A DNA stretch of 64,000 bases. Origin: Semisulcospira habei (lineage: Eukaryota; Mollusca; Gastropoda; Semisulcospiridae). Below, piece after piece: positions 1 through 10,002 of this stretch; the stretch's first letter is position 1, and each line of letters begins with the position of its first letter. The stretch is taken from contig BTPG01000005.1 of the NCBI GenBank assembly GCA_036245525.1, positions 211,642,788 through 211,706,787 of the forward strand, written 5' to 3'. A program made the position numbers and the translations under genes. Below the pieces are notes generated by a model, which searched no databases, was not told the origin of the DNA, and was given only the letters and a program-made list of their open reading frames with translations.

Positions 1-111
1 TCTAGAAATGAACGTGAGATGCCAGATTTGTCATACTCTCACTCAGTCCGAATGAAAACAGCGGGAGATGGGTCATCTCTGTTTCCGTCTTTCATGGAAG
101 CTGGAAAATTA

Positions 112-207
112 ATCTACCATGATGATTTAAAAATATGGCCTAATTAGCGTGGCGCCTGTGGCGCCAAGGTAATTAGCCAGTACTCTTAAATTATCACGGT
201 AGATTGG
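112..207. mobile_element. Degenerate TTAA-type hairpin MITE, GCTTGGCGCC family
   Basis: An imperfect palindrome centred on GGCGCCTGTGGCGCC, with outer arms ATCTACCATGATGATTTA and TAAATTATCACGGTAGAT. It matches the core of the commonest foldback family in this window but is more diverged, and I see no clear TTAA ends. It is probably an old copy. Confidence 0.6.
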
Positions 208-218
208 AAAGTGCCACA

Positions 219-432
219 TTAACCCGTTCAGAGCCAGCTGACGCAGAATTTGTTTCTTCAATCTTCGATGTTTCAACACAAAATATCCCAGCTGTCCCAG
301 GAACATGAATACACAGTGGTTTCAGCAAGAGGCATAGATCCTCATCAGCCCCCGCAACTGCCAGGGCTCATGAGGACCTATGCCTCTTGCAGTTGAGTGG
401 TGTTCAGATATTCTCGGCACTGAACGCGTTAA
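219..432. mobile_element. TTAA-flanked hairpin MITE, CCTCATGAG family
   Basis: The element starts TTAACCCGTTCAGAGCC and ends in GGCACTGAACGCGTTAA, so both ends are inverted repeats on a TTAA. The centre folds on the arms AGAGGCATAGATCCTCAT and GGACCTATGCCTCTTGCA. It has no coding capacity. TTAA targets and CCC-starting ends fit piggyBac-type MITEs; the superfamily call is inference. Confidence 0.75.
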
Positions 433-836
433 TCAGGCAGTACTCGTAATGTAACTGAGTTATTGTTACTTGTTTCCATCCCTACGTCACACGACCAGTC
501 TCTTTAGCGCCAACCGTACCATGTGACCGTGATACAAAAACCCTTGTAGCGACAAATGGCGGACTTCTTGTAACCCTCTTTGTGACGCATCTTGGATGCG
601 AGTTTTTTTCTATAAAAGATCACAAAAACGTTCTAAAGTAAAAAGTTACTTAGTGTTGTTCGGAACAACAAGCACACTCAGTACTGGAGACGGCAACGCC
701 ATGAAATATTTTAAATTACGTCATACGTATGTATAAATGTATATTCCTTTGACGTCAGTCGTATCTGGCGTGATCCAGGTCGGAAGATGTCTTCTTGGTT
801 TCTTTTACGAAAATAGTGGAGGAGTGAAAACAAATA

Positions 837-1003
837 CGTTATTGGTAGCAGGGGCTTGCTGCACTGACCCTTGTAGGCCTGACGGACGTCAAAGGAACCA
901 TTGTACCCCTCAACATTCGGCCTTCGGGGTACAATGTTTCCTTTGACCTCCCTCAGGCCTACAAGCGTCCGTGAAGCAAACCCTTGCGACCAATAGCTTA
1001 TAA
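837..1003. repeat. Long imperfect palindrome (foldback element)
   Basis: The inner arms TTGTAGGCCTGACGG...CATTGTACCCC and GGGGTACAATG...CAGGCCTACAA are nearly complementary. The outer parts (TTGGTAGCAGGGGCTTGCT against AGCAAACCCTTGCGACCAA) also pair with mismatches. The total length is about 165 bp. No terminal motif or duplication was identified. Confidence 0.6.
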
Positions 1004-1083
1004 TGTCCGTCTCCCGCTTATGGTACATGGTCGCTTTATAGCTTTCTTAATTTGAATGAAACATGTGACAGTGTAACGGGTCT

Positions 1084-1221
1084 TTTGACATCAATAAACG
1101 TAAAACGGTGGATTAATTCAATCGAGACATGCCGCATGCAGATACGCGGCATTTGCCGAGGATCTGCATGCGGCATGTCTCGATTGAATCAATCCACCGT
1201 TTTACGTTCATTGATGTCGAA
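1084..1221. repeat. Large near-perfect hairpin, GATACGCGGC family
   Basis: Arms of about 60 bp run from TTTGACATCAATAAACGT to ACGTTCATTGATGTCGAAA. Inside them lies an inner palindrome, GAGACATGCCGCATGCAGAT against ATCTGCATGCGGCATGTCTC. The inner part is related to the hairpins at 24289-24368 and 55200-55280, while the outer arms are not, so this may be one foldback inside another. Confidence 0.6.
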
Positions 1222-1581
1222 AGATCGGTGACCGGAAGTGGTGCATCGCGCATGTCTGCTTCGACCAACTTTAAAGACGGGTAAAATATTCTACACAGAC
1301 TTGCTGCTCGTGGCGGGAGTCGCAAAGCAAACTGGTCAATATTCAGTTGCTGGGCAAGGGCATTGCCTTTGGAAATACAGTGACAAACAGTGTTCTTCAA
1401 ACTTGTGACTTCACTTGATTACGTTGTGTCATGTATACACGCAAGTGCGTCATTAGCGCCACACACCGTACCGCTGCTCTGTGGCGTCAGTCTTTATTTC
1501 ACTGTCATCGTGTCACACACTCGTCAAGTCTACAGCTTTCAAAGCTGTTTTATTATCTACGTATTTACGTCTCAAGTCTAT

Positions 1582-1930
1582 GTGTTTAGTGGTCATGTGT
1601 GGCTTTAGTGGTCATGTGTGGCTTTAGTGGTCATGTGTGGCTTTAGTGGTCATGTGTGGCTTTAGTGGTCATGTGTGGCTTAGTGGTCATGTGTGGCTTT
1701 AGTGGTCATGTGTGGCTTTAGTGGTCATATGTGGCTTTAGTGGTCATGTGTGGCTTTAGTGGTCATGTGTGGCTTTAGTGGTCATGTGTGGCTTTAGTGG
1801 TCATGTGTGGCTTAGTGGTCATGTGTGGCTTTAGTGGTCATGTGTGGCTTTAGTGGTCATGTGTGGCTTTAGTGGTCATGTGTGGCTTTAGTGGTCATGT
1901 GTGGCTTTAGTGGTCATGTGTGGCTTTTAT
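1582..1930. repeat. 19-bp minisatellite, about 18 copies
   Basis: Tandem copies of TGGCTTTAGTGGTCATGTG with very little divergence. At least two copies lose one T to give an 18-bp unit. The near identity of the units points to recent expansion or homogenisation. Confidence 0.9.
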
Positions 1931-2096
1931 GTGCATGTTTATCATTACGTGTAATCGTTGATTGTTTTAATTGTTACAGTAAAACTGTAGAATGAAATGT
2001 GGGCGTGCGATGAAATGGATATTACGCACAGTGCAATAATATAATTGTACCCCTCTTTGCAGACTCATCCGACCCACCCCAAACGGTGCACGCAGG

Positions 2097-2097
<1 letters not shown>

Positions 2098-2127
<30 letters not shown>
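2098..2127. repeat. (CT)n microsatellite at the left edge of LINE-A
   Basis: A pure CT run of about 30 bp. It is the left-most of the CT tracts that bracket the LINE train, and LINE-A 5' UTR-like sequence appears to start directly after it. Confidence 0.8.
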
Positions 2128-2131
<4 letters not shown>

Positions 2132-2880
2132 AAAATGGCGTGAGTGCGAGTAAGTCGCACAGTCACATCGCTCCATCTCCAGTGACAATTGTGTTGGCAG
2201 TGTTTGGTTGTGATGTGTGATTTTTAGCCTCAGTGACTTGTGATAGTGACTTCTATTGGAGTGTGATTTTTCCATTTGTGTAACATTCATTTTGCCAGAG
2301 TTATTTACGTTTCTTTTTTTTTTTTTCTTTTTCTTCTTCTTCATCACTGTTCTGTTGAATACTTCGGGCATTGGAACATGGACGCTTCCGTTTCTGTGTC
2401 GCTTGGCGCCAGAGTGGCCGGCGTGCCTAGTTAGTACAGTCGTATTAAGCAGTCAGTCTCCAGATCCGAGTCTGCTGTGAACCTATACAGAGATCCTTAT
2501 GGTGCCCGCAGATGCGAAAGCGCATGAGAATCCTGGCTGCGCGAGTAGATTCAGTGACTGTTTCCATCGAGTATTAGATGTGTTGACAGGGATGATAAAC
2601 AGACCGCTCTGCTAGTGCGAGCTCACATTCCCGCTTATCAACTGATGATTAGTACTAAGGCTTTTCGGAGTCTGAGCCGTTAGAATTCTCTTCTATTGCA
2701 GATGTGTGTAAAAAGTGACGCTAGCCCCAGTGCTTGACAGTCGCTGCCACGTCACTCTTGAGCGCAGCAATGAGCTATCATGGCAATCGGCATGACCATG
2801 AGGCTGGCACCAGCTGTGTAATCTGACAACCACACCCACCCTCCTCCATGGGCCCCTCCACCCGCGCCAACCATGTCAGA

Positions 2881-3080
2881 TAATTAACTATTCCACCATC
2901 TTCCCTCCACCACCACACCCTCCCCTATCCCACCATCTTCCCTCCACCACCACACCCTCCCATCAGTCCACCACCTTAAATTTCACCATGGGCTGCTAGC
3001 TTTATGCTGGCACTTCATGTGTAGCATACCACCACCCCTTCCCTCTACCACCGCCGCCCCCTCCCCTATCCCTCCACCAC
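2881..3080. other. CCACC-rich low-complexity segment of the LINE-A 5' UTR
   Basis: A stretch containing ACCATCTTCCCTCCACCACC repeated directly at about 2895 and 2932, followed by further CCACC and CCGCC runs. No coding signal was found. Its role, for example in promoter or internal initiation, cannot be judged from sequence. Confidence 0.5.
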
Positions 3081-3608
3081 CACCATGGGCCCTATCACCC
3101 GATCTGCAAATGCCAAGCACGCCATGGACACTTCCATTGAGAAAATTCGCCATACAATGGATCCTATTCAAAAGACTTTCACTAGCGATAAACTTTCGGT
3201 CTAGTTTTTTACTACAATTTCGACTGCAACCCCTTCCCCCTTTTTAGTAGGTTCTCTCTTAGGGTGCATGGAAATTTGGCTCTAGGTGGAGGCATGGAAT
3301 GTATGCCCCTGCAGAAACCACAGTAAAATGTGGTCTTCTTTGCAGGTAAGCAGAAATTCCTTCTCTTCCTCCAGTGTTGCCGATGGTGTGCTGACGAGGT
3401 CGCCAAGACCGAAACAGCTGTCCACACCGGCTCAATATCTGGACCCCCACTTGGGGGACCTAGATTTAAATTTCCATGCACCTAGGGGCTGGAACAGTGG
3501 ATATGTGATACGCCCCCTTTCGGGGGGGGCTTCCATATGCATTGCTTTCAGTCTCTTACTTAGCGGCCCCCTCTTTCCTATCTTTTTTTTTTTTTTTTTT
3601 TTTTTTTT

Positions 3609-3992
3609 GTGTGCGTGGACCAAAGTAGATCTATGATCATTGGTCTATCATGCACACTTCTCTCCCTTGACAGTGCTTTTCCTACTCACTTGGTAGTTTT
3701 TTCGCTATGGAGATTCATACTCCACACACGGTACGTCGCCGGGTGTCCAGCCGCCATTACCGCCGACTGGTTCGACTACGAGCAAACCAGAAATCAGCTC
3801 AGTATTATCACCCTCCCCACTCCAATGTGCAACCCTTCCCCTCCTAATCTCTACAAGACATTTCTCCAACTCTACCTCGAATCGAGCAAGCTCATCACTA
3901 TCACCCTCTACCATACTACAGGCACTGTGCTTGTGCAAGGGACCGCATGCCGACAGTGGGTGGATGAGGAGTTTGACAAGATGAAAACGTGA
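3609..3992 (+). pseudogene. LINE-A ORF1 N-terminal domain, out of frame with the rest
   Basis: This open frame ends in a conserved-looking stretch, TVLVQGTACRQWVDEEFDKM, and meets TGA at 3990-3992. The main ORF1 frame opens at 3977, just after an in-frame TGA at 3974-3976. The two frames therefore overlap only over 3977-3992. I read this as the N-terminal part of ORF1 separated by a one-base indel, although two separate overlapping ORFs are possible. Its start is uncertain because the sequence upstream is poly-T (about 3580-3608). Confidence 0.5.
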
Positions 3993-4006
3993 CAATAGTG
4001 AGCACA

Positions 4007-5932
4007 ATGTCTGACGAGACAACTACCCCTGCCATTGAACCCCCGATATCTAAATCCTCGTCCGAACACCCCCTGATTACCCCGTCAATACCTGCCACTG
4101 AACCCCCCTCATCTGACTCCTCAACTTCACCCTCCCAGTCTCCACTCGCATCTCAGCCCGGCCATCCAGTCTTAAACGCAAATAATCACCCACAGCTCCG
4201 CCCACCAACGGGTACACCCGTGGCTAATGAAATCACCGATATCCCGGACAAGATCAACGCAGCCCCTTTAACACCATGCGCCCTGGTTCCTCTGACTGAG
4301 AGTACGGCACTGCGACTGATCATCGCGCTGCAACATCAACTGGCCGAGTCTACAGCCGCCATCACCACTCTCCAGTCAGAGCTGCATCAGTGCCGTGCCG
4401 AGCTGCAGGGTGTTAGGAAGGAGTGTGCTGACCTCAGACAGGGGCACGACAACTTGGCATCCCTTGTCCTCGACAGCGAGGTAAAGGCCAAAAAGGAAAT
4501 CAAGGCTACTGATACAGGGCTGCGAGAGTTGATGAACACAACTACAGCAGAGATGAAAAACGACCACGCTATACTCACCAAAAAGATGAGCAGCCTCGTT
4601 TCCTCCAGAGACTGTCATGCAGGAAAGCTAGACGAAATCAACAAACGCCTTGACACTTTCGTTAGCCAGTCCATTGAGATAAAAACCCCTCATGCTCGAC
4701 AACCTTCCACAGCACCCTCCACTACTGCACCCTCCTTCCAGCACAATCATGCTGACGTCAGCATTGAATTCCTAGCCAACGTGTCAACATCAAACAGGTT
4801 CCAGGGGTTGGGCCAGAATGATAATCAGTCTGCTGTCCTCCAGCCCCAAAATACCGGCGTGAAAAAGGGACAGCAAACTTACAAGCAGCAGGACGGCAAT
4901 ATGACACCACTGGACAGACTCCGCAGAATGAAAATCCGCCCTGAGGTAAACACTCTTCTCATTGGAGATTCTGTCACCGAATTCATCGATGAGAAGAGAA
5001 TGACGACTGCTGACTCTATGGTGCAGAATCTATCAGTGTCAGGCCTCAGGGTGGATCACCTGGGTCAGTGGCTGAGCGCACAACCCCTAAACCCTAATAT
5101 ACGGACTGTCACCATCCACGTCGGCATAAACAGCTGCTGGGATGGGGCTGTCAGCCAACAGACGTGGCTCAAACTTTGTGGCCTGCTGTCAGCAAAGTTC
5201 CCCAAAGCCAGACTACAAATGTCTTCCCTCCTCCCGACACGTGGCAGCCATCATCCCCTACACCGACCTGCACACGACTCGAACAAAGCCCTCAAAACTG
5301 TGTGCAAACAGGAAAAGGTCACTTTTATCGACCACACATCAACTTTCCTGTCAAGCAGAGGTGCACCCAAGCAGGTCATGTATTATGATAAGCTCCACCC
5401 CAGCGACCACGGTGTTAGTGCACTGGCCCGGAACATACGACGCGCTGACCTGCCGCCGACGTCCCCGGGTGAGGACAGACGGGCCGCACAGCCGAGCAGT
5501 GGCCACTCATCCGATTCGCGTCCTCTCCCCGGGTCACAGTACACTGGTGAGGACAAGCGTATTACGCAACACCACCAGCAGCCCGGGCCTGCCCCCGCCG
5601 CTCTTGAGGCAGCCCCTGGTCAGGCCGCTGATAGGCGTGAGTCTTCTGCGACCAACAGCAGTGGCCTGGAGGCTTCTCGCAGGTCTCGGGCACACACCAC
5701 CACCCCTCTGTGTCAGGAACAGAGGCATAGTCGGCCGCTACAACTGTCCGCTGCTACGGAGTACCCTCCCTTACCATCTACTATGACAGCGAGCCATCTT
5801 TCAGCGCCTAATACCAGAGGATGGGAGAAGAGGGGATTAGCCCTCACTGCCTCCCCTCTTGATTCACATCAAGTTCAGGCGCTAAGTGTTAGCATTGCAC
5901 AAGCCATATTGCAATTCTACTCACAGCAGTAA
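4007..5932 (+). CDS. LINE-A ORF1: coiled coil plus SGNH/GDSL esterase
   Basis: From the ATG at 4007 the frame gives 641 residues; the same frame is open upstream only to 3977. The first 90 residues are rich in Pro, Ser and Thr. A heptad-rich coiled-coil region follows (about residues 100-220). An SGNH-type hydrolase domain then spans about 310-480, with G320-D321-S322 holding the likely nucleophile, G373-I-N375, and D461-KL-H464 as the other catalytic residues. The tail is Pro/Ser-rich. In CR1-like LINEs, ORF1 proteins bind RNA and carry esterases of this type whose role in transposition is unclear. The frame is intact to its stop, although the upstream N-terminal domain is out of frame. Confidence 0.8.
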   Translation: MSDETTTPAIEPPISKSSSEHPLITPSIPATEPPSSDSSTSPSQSPLASQPGHPVLNANNHPQLRPPTGTPVANEITDIPDKINAAPLTPCALVPLTESTALRLIIALQHQLAESTAAITTLQSELHQCRAELQGVRKECADLRQGHDNLASLVLDSEVKAKKEIKATDTGLRELMNTTTAEMKNDHAILTKKMSSLVSSRDCHAGKLDEINKRLDTFVSQSIEIKTPHARQPSTAPSTTAPSFQHNHADVSIEFLANVSTSNRFQGLGQNDNQSAVLQPQNTGVKKGQQTYKQQDGNMTPLDRLRRMKIRPEVNTLLIGDSVTEFIDEKRMTTADSMVQNLSVSGLRVDHLGQWLSAQPLNPNIRTVTIHVGINSCWDGAVSQQTWLKLCGLLSAKFPKARLQMSSLLPTRGSHHPLHRPAHDSNKALKTVCKQEKVTFIDHTSTFLSSRGAPKQVMYYDKLHPSDHGVSALARNIRRADLPPTSPGEDRRAAQPSSGHSSDSRPLPGSQYTGEDKRITQHHQQPGPAPAALEAAPGQAADRRESSATNSSGLEASRRSRAHTTTPLCQEQRHSRPLQLSAATEYPPLPSTMTASHLSAPNTRGWEKRGLALTASPLDSHQVQALSVSIAQAILQFYSQQ

Positions 5933-6924
5933 CCCCCACCCCACCCCATTACCATCCACCTCGCCGCACGCCCCCCTCCGCCCTCCCCCTTTCCGCCCTA
6001 CCCCCCTCCCCCGGTGTAATTAGGGAAGTTAGGGATGTTTGTTTGTTGTAGCGCAGACTGCATCATTTTGTTGGTTCGCGTTGTAGGACACTGCAAGCTG
6101 AACGTTGACACTTGTGAATTCAGTGCCAAGTGCCGTTCACATATATATGAATATATAAAACTGTCGTTTGAAACAGTGTTCGTGACTGCTCGGGTGGACA
6201 GAGTTTCTGCGTCATTTGAATTTTCTTTTCTGTTAGGTTGTGTGCTATTTTTCTCATTTGCATTCTCTACCAGGGAATAATAAGATTATGTGTCATTTTC
6301 TTTCGTGACACAAAGACGTCAGTGACTTGACCTTCATTGTTGATGAGAAAAAACAACCACCAAACATTACAGGCCTAGCATCGTGTGTTTAGAGCGCGTG
6401 CTTACGACGTCCAGTGTTGTTCTTCACCAGTAAGATTAATTACACTGTATACGGAGTCGCTTGAAGGACTTTCTCTAGCGAGCTCTGCAGTCTCATTGAC
6501 GATATTTCCGTCAAAAGTGTGGACTATAGTTTTCAATGCTACTGTCTGTCTGTGTTAATATTAATTAGTTGCACGAATCGCAGCCACACAGACTCTCACT
6601 GTTACTTGTGACAATTGCTGAAAACTAATTTTCTCCGAATTTTAATCTTTTGTTGATTCGGGGTGTGAGACATTGAAGAGTACCTGGGATATTTTAGTCC
6701 CCACGGACGTGTGTAAGCCTTCTGAAGGCCTATTCCCCTGCGTACAGTGATTACGCCTCTAGTCTTTGTTTATTGTGTTTATTGCACTTAGAATAGTTTA
6801 GTTAGTGATTTTATACTTTTTATTTGTATCATTATTATTACTTTCTATTTGGCACGTGTTATGGATACATTCTGTTGATTTTCTTCTTTTTTGTTTTTCT
6901 ACAAACACATTGACTTTGCGTGAA
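5933..6924 (+). other. LINE-A inter-ORF spacer
   Basis: The roughly 1 kb between ORF1 and ORF2 starts C-rich and becomes AT-rich. It contains no long frame in register with either ORF. LINE-B has a non-coding leader before ORF2 in the same position, which suggests that a long spacer is normal for this group. Confidence 0.6.
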
Positions 6925-8952
6925 ATGAGTGGCGTAAAACTCAAGACGAAAGATCTCCGCATTGGTCATCTCAATATTTACCATCTTTGCAATAAGTTGC
7001 CTGACATATGTGTTTATCTAAATGGAGCAGACCCGTTTCATATTTTTGGACTGTCTGAAACACGTCTCAATTCAAATGTATCAGATATATCCATCCAAGT
7101 TCCTGGATTTACTGTCATGAGACGTGATCCTACGGCCCATGGACAGACAGGATTAGCTGCTTATGTTCACTCGTCTATTCAAGATTTTATACGTAGACGA
7201 CATGATTTAGAAACCAAAGATATTGAGTGTATGTGGCTTGAACTGAAGGCCCCCCAATCTCCATCATTTCTTATTGGCCTTCTGTACCGCAACCCTGCTG
7301 CGAACTTTGAGTGGTATGATGATTTCCTTAGTATGTGTGATAAAGCTTGTAATCCCAACTCCAATGTCATCCTCATGGGAGACTTTAACATAGACATGCT
7401 AAAGCCTCACCATGCGTGGGACTCTACGTTAACGTTGTTGGGTCTGCAACAGTTAATCACTTCACCCACACGGATCACACAAACAACATCCACACTCATA
7501 GATCATATATACACAACCAAGCCAGAGTCTGTTCATAATGTATCTCAGTGTCGGTAACCTTAGTATCAGCGACCATTTTCCCATCCGCTGTACGTGGTCT
7601 ACTAAACTCCCTAAAGCAAAGAAAGGATGCCATACGTATATCACCTATCGCTCCTTTAAAAGTTTTAATGAAAGCGAGTTTCTGTTTGATCTTAACAGCG
7701 CACCTTTTGATGAAGTATTTAGTACATCTGACCCTGACAGCGCTCTGTCTGTTTGGTATACCATCTTTCTTAAGATCTTAAATAAACATGCGCCCCTGCG
7801 GAGGAGACGCGTCAAACACGCATCACTCCCGCCGTGGCTTACTCAAGACATCATTCAAGCCATGAGGGTGACAGATGATCTGAGACAGCAGAAGTGCTTC
7901 ACTGAATTTAAGCGTGAGCGCAATCGCGTAAAATCTCTTGTGCGACAGGCTAAAAAATCTTTCATTGATCGCTTGATTAAACAAGACAAAGACATGTCCA
8001 CGCTCTGGCGCGCTATGGCCGTAGTGACTGGAGGCAAGTGTAATAAATCTCCTTTAATCCCTTCTGATCTGACTGCAGACATGTTTAACGACCATTTCCT
8101 CTCAGTTGCCGAGTCTCTTGTCCCTTCAGAAGCAAGTTCTCAGCCCTACTCTTGCTCAGACAGACTAGTTGACTTTTGTAGAACGCGAACTGCAGGATCT
8201 GATCCTTTCGTGATTCCACCACTGGCAGTGCACGAAGTCGGTAGGACAATTAGTTCAATGAAGAATAAGAAATCGTCCGGGCCAGATGAAATCGGCCCCA
8301 AAATACTTAAATTAGCTATTCCTTATGTTATTGAAACAATAACCTATATTTATAATTTGTGCATTCAAAGGAATATTTTCCCAAAAGAACTTAAAAAAGC
8401 CAAGGTTATACCCCTCCCGAAAACAAGAGATATGACTGATGTTAATAACTATCGCCCCATCTCACTATTGTCCATCCTTAGTAAACCACTTGAACGGCAT
8501 ATCCATAAACATCTCTTGGAATATTTAGAAAATCATACATTAATCCACCCCCTTCAGTCGGGATTCAGACCAAAGCACAGCTGTCACACGGCCCTAGCAC
8601 GTCTAACTGATGTGTGGCTACGCTCAATAAATCAGGGCGAATTTACCGGCGCTGTATTTATTGACTTACGAAAAGCCTTTGATCTTGTGGACCATAAACT
8701 TCTACTTTCCAAGCTAAATGTGTACTTCGGTAGTTCGTTTGGCAATAAATGCATTTCTTCCTCAATTAACTACAGCCAGAAATCTCTTTACCACCATGGC
8801 ACAACTCCACTTTTTGCCTCATATCTTAGCGACAGACAGCAGCGCGTCATGGTCAATGGATCATACTCCTCAAGCGGATTAGTAACACGGGGAGTTCCCC
8901 AGGGTTCAGTCCTAGGGCCTCTTCTGTTTTGCCTCTTTATTAATGACCTACC

Positions 8953-8965
8953 GCTACATTTGACT
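8953..8965. repeat. Target-site duplication, left copy
   Basis: The 13 bases GCTACATTTGACT recur exactly at 10003-10015 and bracket the inserted LINE. Removing the insert and one copy restores the LINE-A reading frame from NDLPLHLT into the FADD region. Confidence 0.85.
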
Positions 8966-8998
8966 CATCATCTTGGCTTGACTTCGCGAACGAAGATT

Positions 8999-9766
8999 TT
9001 ATAGGAGTTGCCCACGACGTCTGCAGGCTTGTTCGTGGCTGCGGAGGCCAATCCGAGACAGGCAGGTTCGACCGCAGTGGCTGCAGGGGAAGGTCTGGCC
9101 AGGGTTCTGAGCTGCGGCATCTCTGTTTTTTCTCCTGAGCCGCTTGTCCTTAAGGCTAGCTCTGCGAGAGTCCTCAAAGGAGACAGCTGCCTTGTAAATG
9201 GTGGAGCGCCAGGTGTCACGGTCCGCAGCAAGCGAAGACCACTGGTGGTGGTCGATTTGGCAGGCACTAAGTGACTTCTTGAGACAGTCTTTGTATCTCT
9301 TCTTTGGTGCCCCTCTGTCACGGTGTCCAGTAGCAAGCTCGCCGAACAGGGTGATCTTTGGTAGGCGATGATCCTCCATCCTGGAGACATGCCCCGCCCA
9401 GCGGAGCTGTGTCCGCAGCAGCAAAGCCTCGATGCTCACAGTTTCAGCCTGTTCAAGGACCTCGACGTTGGTGACATAGTCACTCCAGTGAATGCCCAGG
9501 ATGGTACGCAGGCAGCGCTGGTGGAAGCGTTCGAGGAGTCGTAGTTGGCTGCGGTAGAGGGCCCAGGACTCGGAACCATACAGCAGGGTGGTGAGGACCA
9601 CAGCTCTGTACACGCTGATCTTGGTGCCTGTTTTCAGCTGTTGATTGTGCCACACCCGCTTGAAAAGTTGCCCGAAAGCACTGTTCGCTTTTGCCAGCCT
9701 GCTGTCAAGCTCCTTGTCCAGCTTGGCGTCCGACGTAATAATGCAGCCAAGGTAAGTAAACTGCAG
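8999..9766 (-). pseudogene. C-terminal part of RTE-like ORF2, zinc-finger end
   Basis: About 255 codons are open on the minus strand. They cover the region after the reverse transcriptase, with LLYGSESWALY and LRWAGHVSRMEDHRLPK motifs usual in RTE-like LINEs. They end in a Cys-x2-Cys...His-x4-Cys finger that could bind nucleic acid. The copy is a 5'-truncated fragment. The same 3' terminus appears at 47170-47387 and, reduced to 23 bp, at 62642-62664. Confidence 0.8.
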
Positions 9767-10002
9767 GCCCACACGAAAACCCTAGACCAACTGATTCGTG
9801 AGCTGCTTTTTGCTGATGATGCTGCCCTCGTTGCACACACAGAGAGAGCCCTGCAGCGCATCACGTCTTGCTTCGCAGATGCTGCCCAGCTCTTTGGACT
9901 CGAGGTCAGTCTGAAAAAGACAGAGGTCCTCCATCAGCCGGCACCCAAGACAGTGTATCGCCCTCCTCACATCACCATTGGCGAGTCTGAACTAAAGTCA
10001 GT
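9761..10002 (+). pseudogene. Inverted FADD segment of the same RTE-like ORF2
   Basis: The frame encodes the reverse-transcriptase catalytic region FADDAALVAHTERAL, then LEVSLKKTEVLHQPAP, ending at ELKSV. It joins logically to QFTYLG of the minus-strand piece. It is not an independent gene but the inverted 5' half of the insertion. Confidence 0.8.

Larger units (their letters stand above)
8966..10002 (-). mobile_element. RTE-like LINE fragment with a twin-priming inversion
   Basis: The minus strand from about 9766 to 8966 encodes the C-terminal part of a LINE ORF2 (QFTYLGCIITSDAKLD at its start, a CSHCGRT...HEQAC zinc-binding motif at its end). The plus strand from about 9761 to 10002 encodes the piece immediately upstream in that protein, including ELLFADDAALVAH and ending at IGESELKSV. 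The 5' piece is thus inverted next to the 3' piece, as expected from twin priming. The inversion joint lies at CTGCAG (9761-9766). The flanks are a 13-bp duplication. The 3' tail is short, reading ATGATG on the minus strand. Confidence 0.85.

Noticed and set aside
5142..5786. 214-codon plus-strand frame inside ORF1
   Set aside because: It overlaps the esterase domain in another frame, has no recognisable motif and is explained by ORF1 codon bias.
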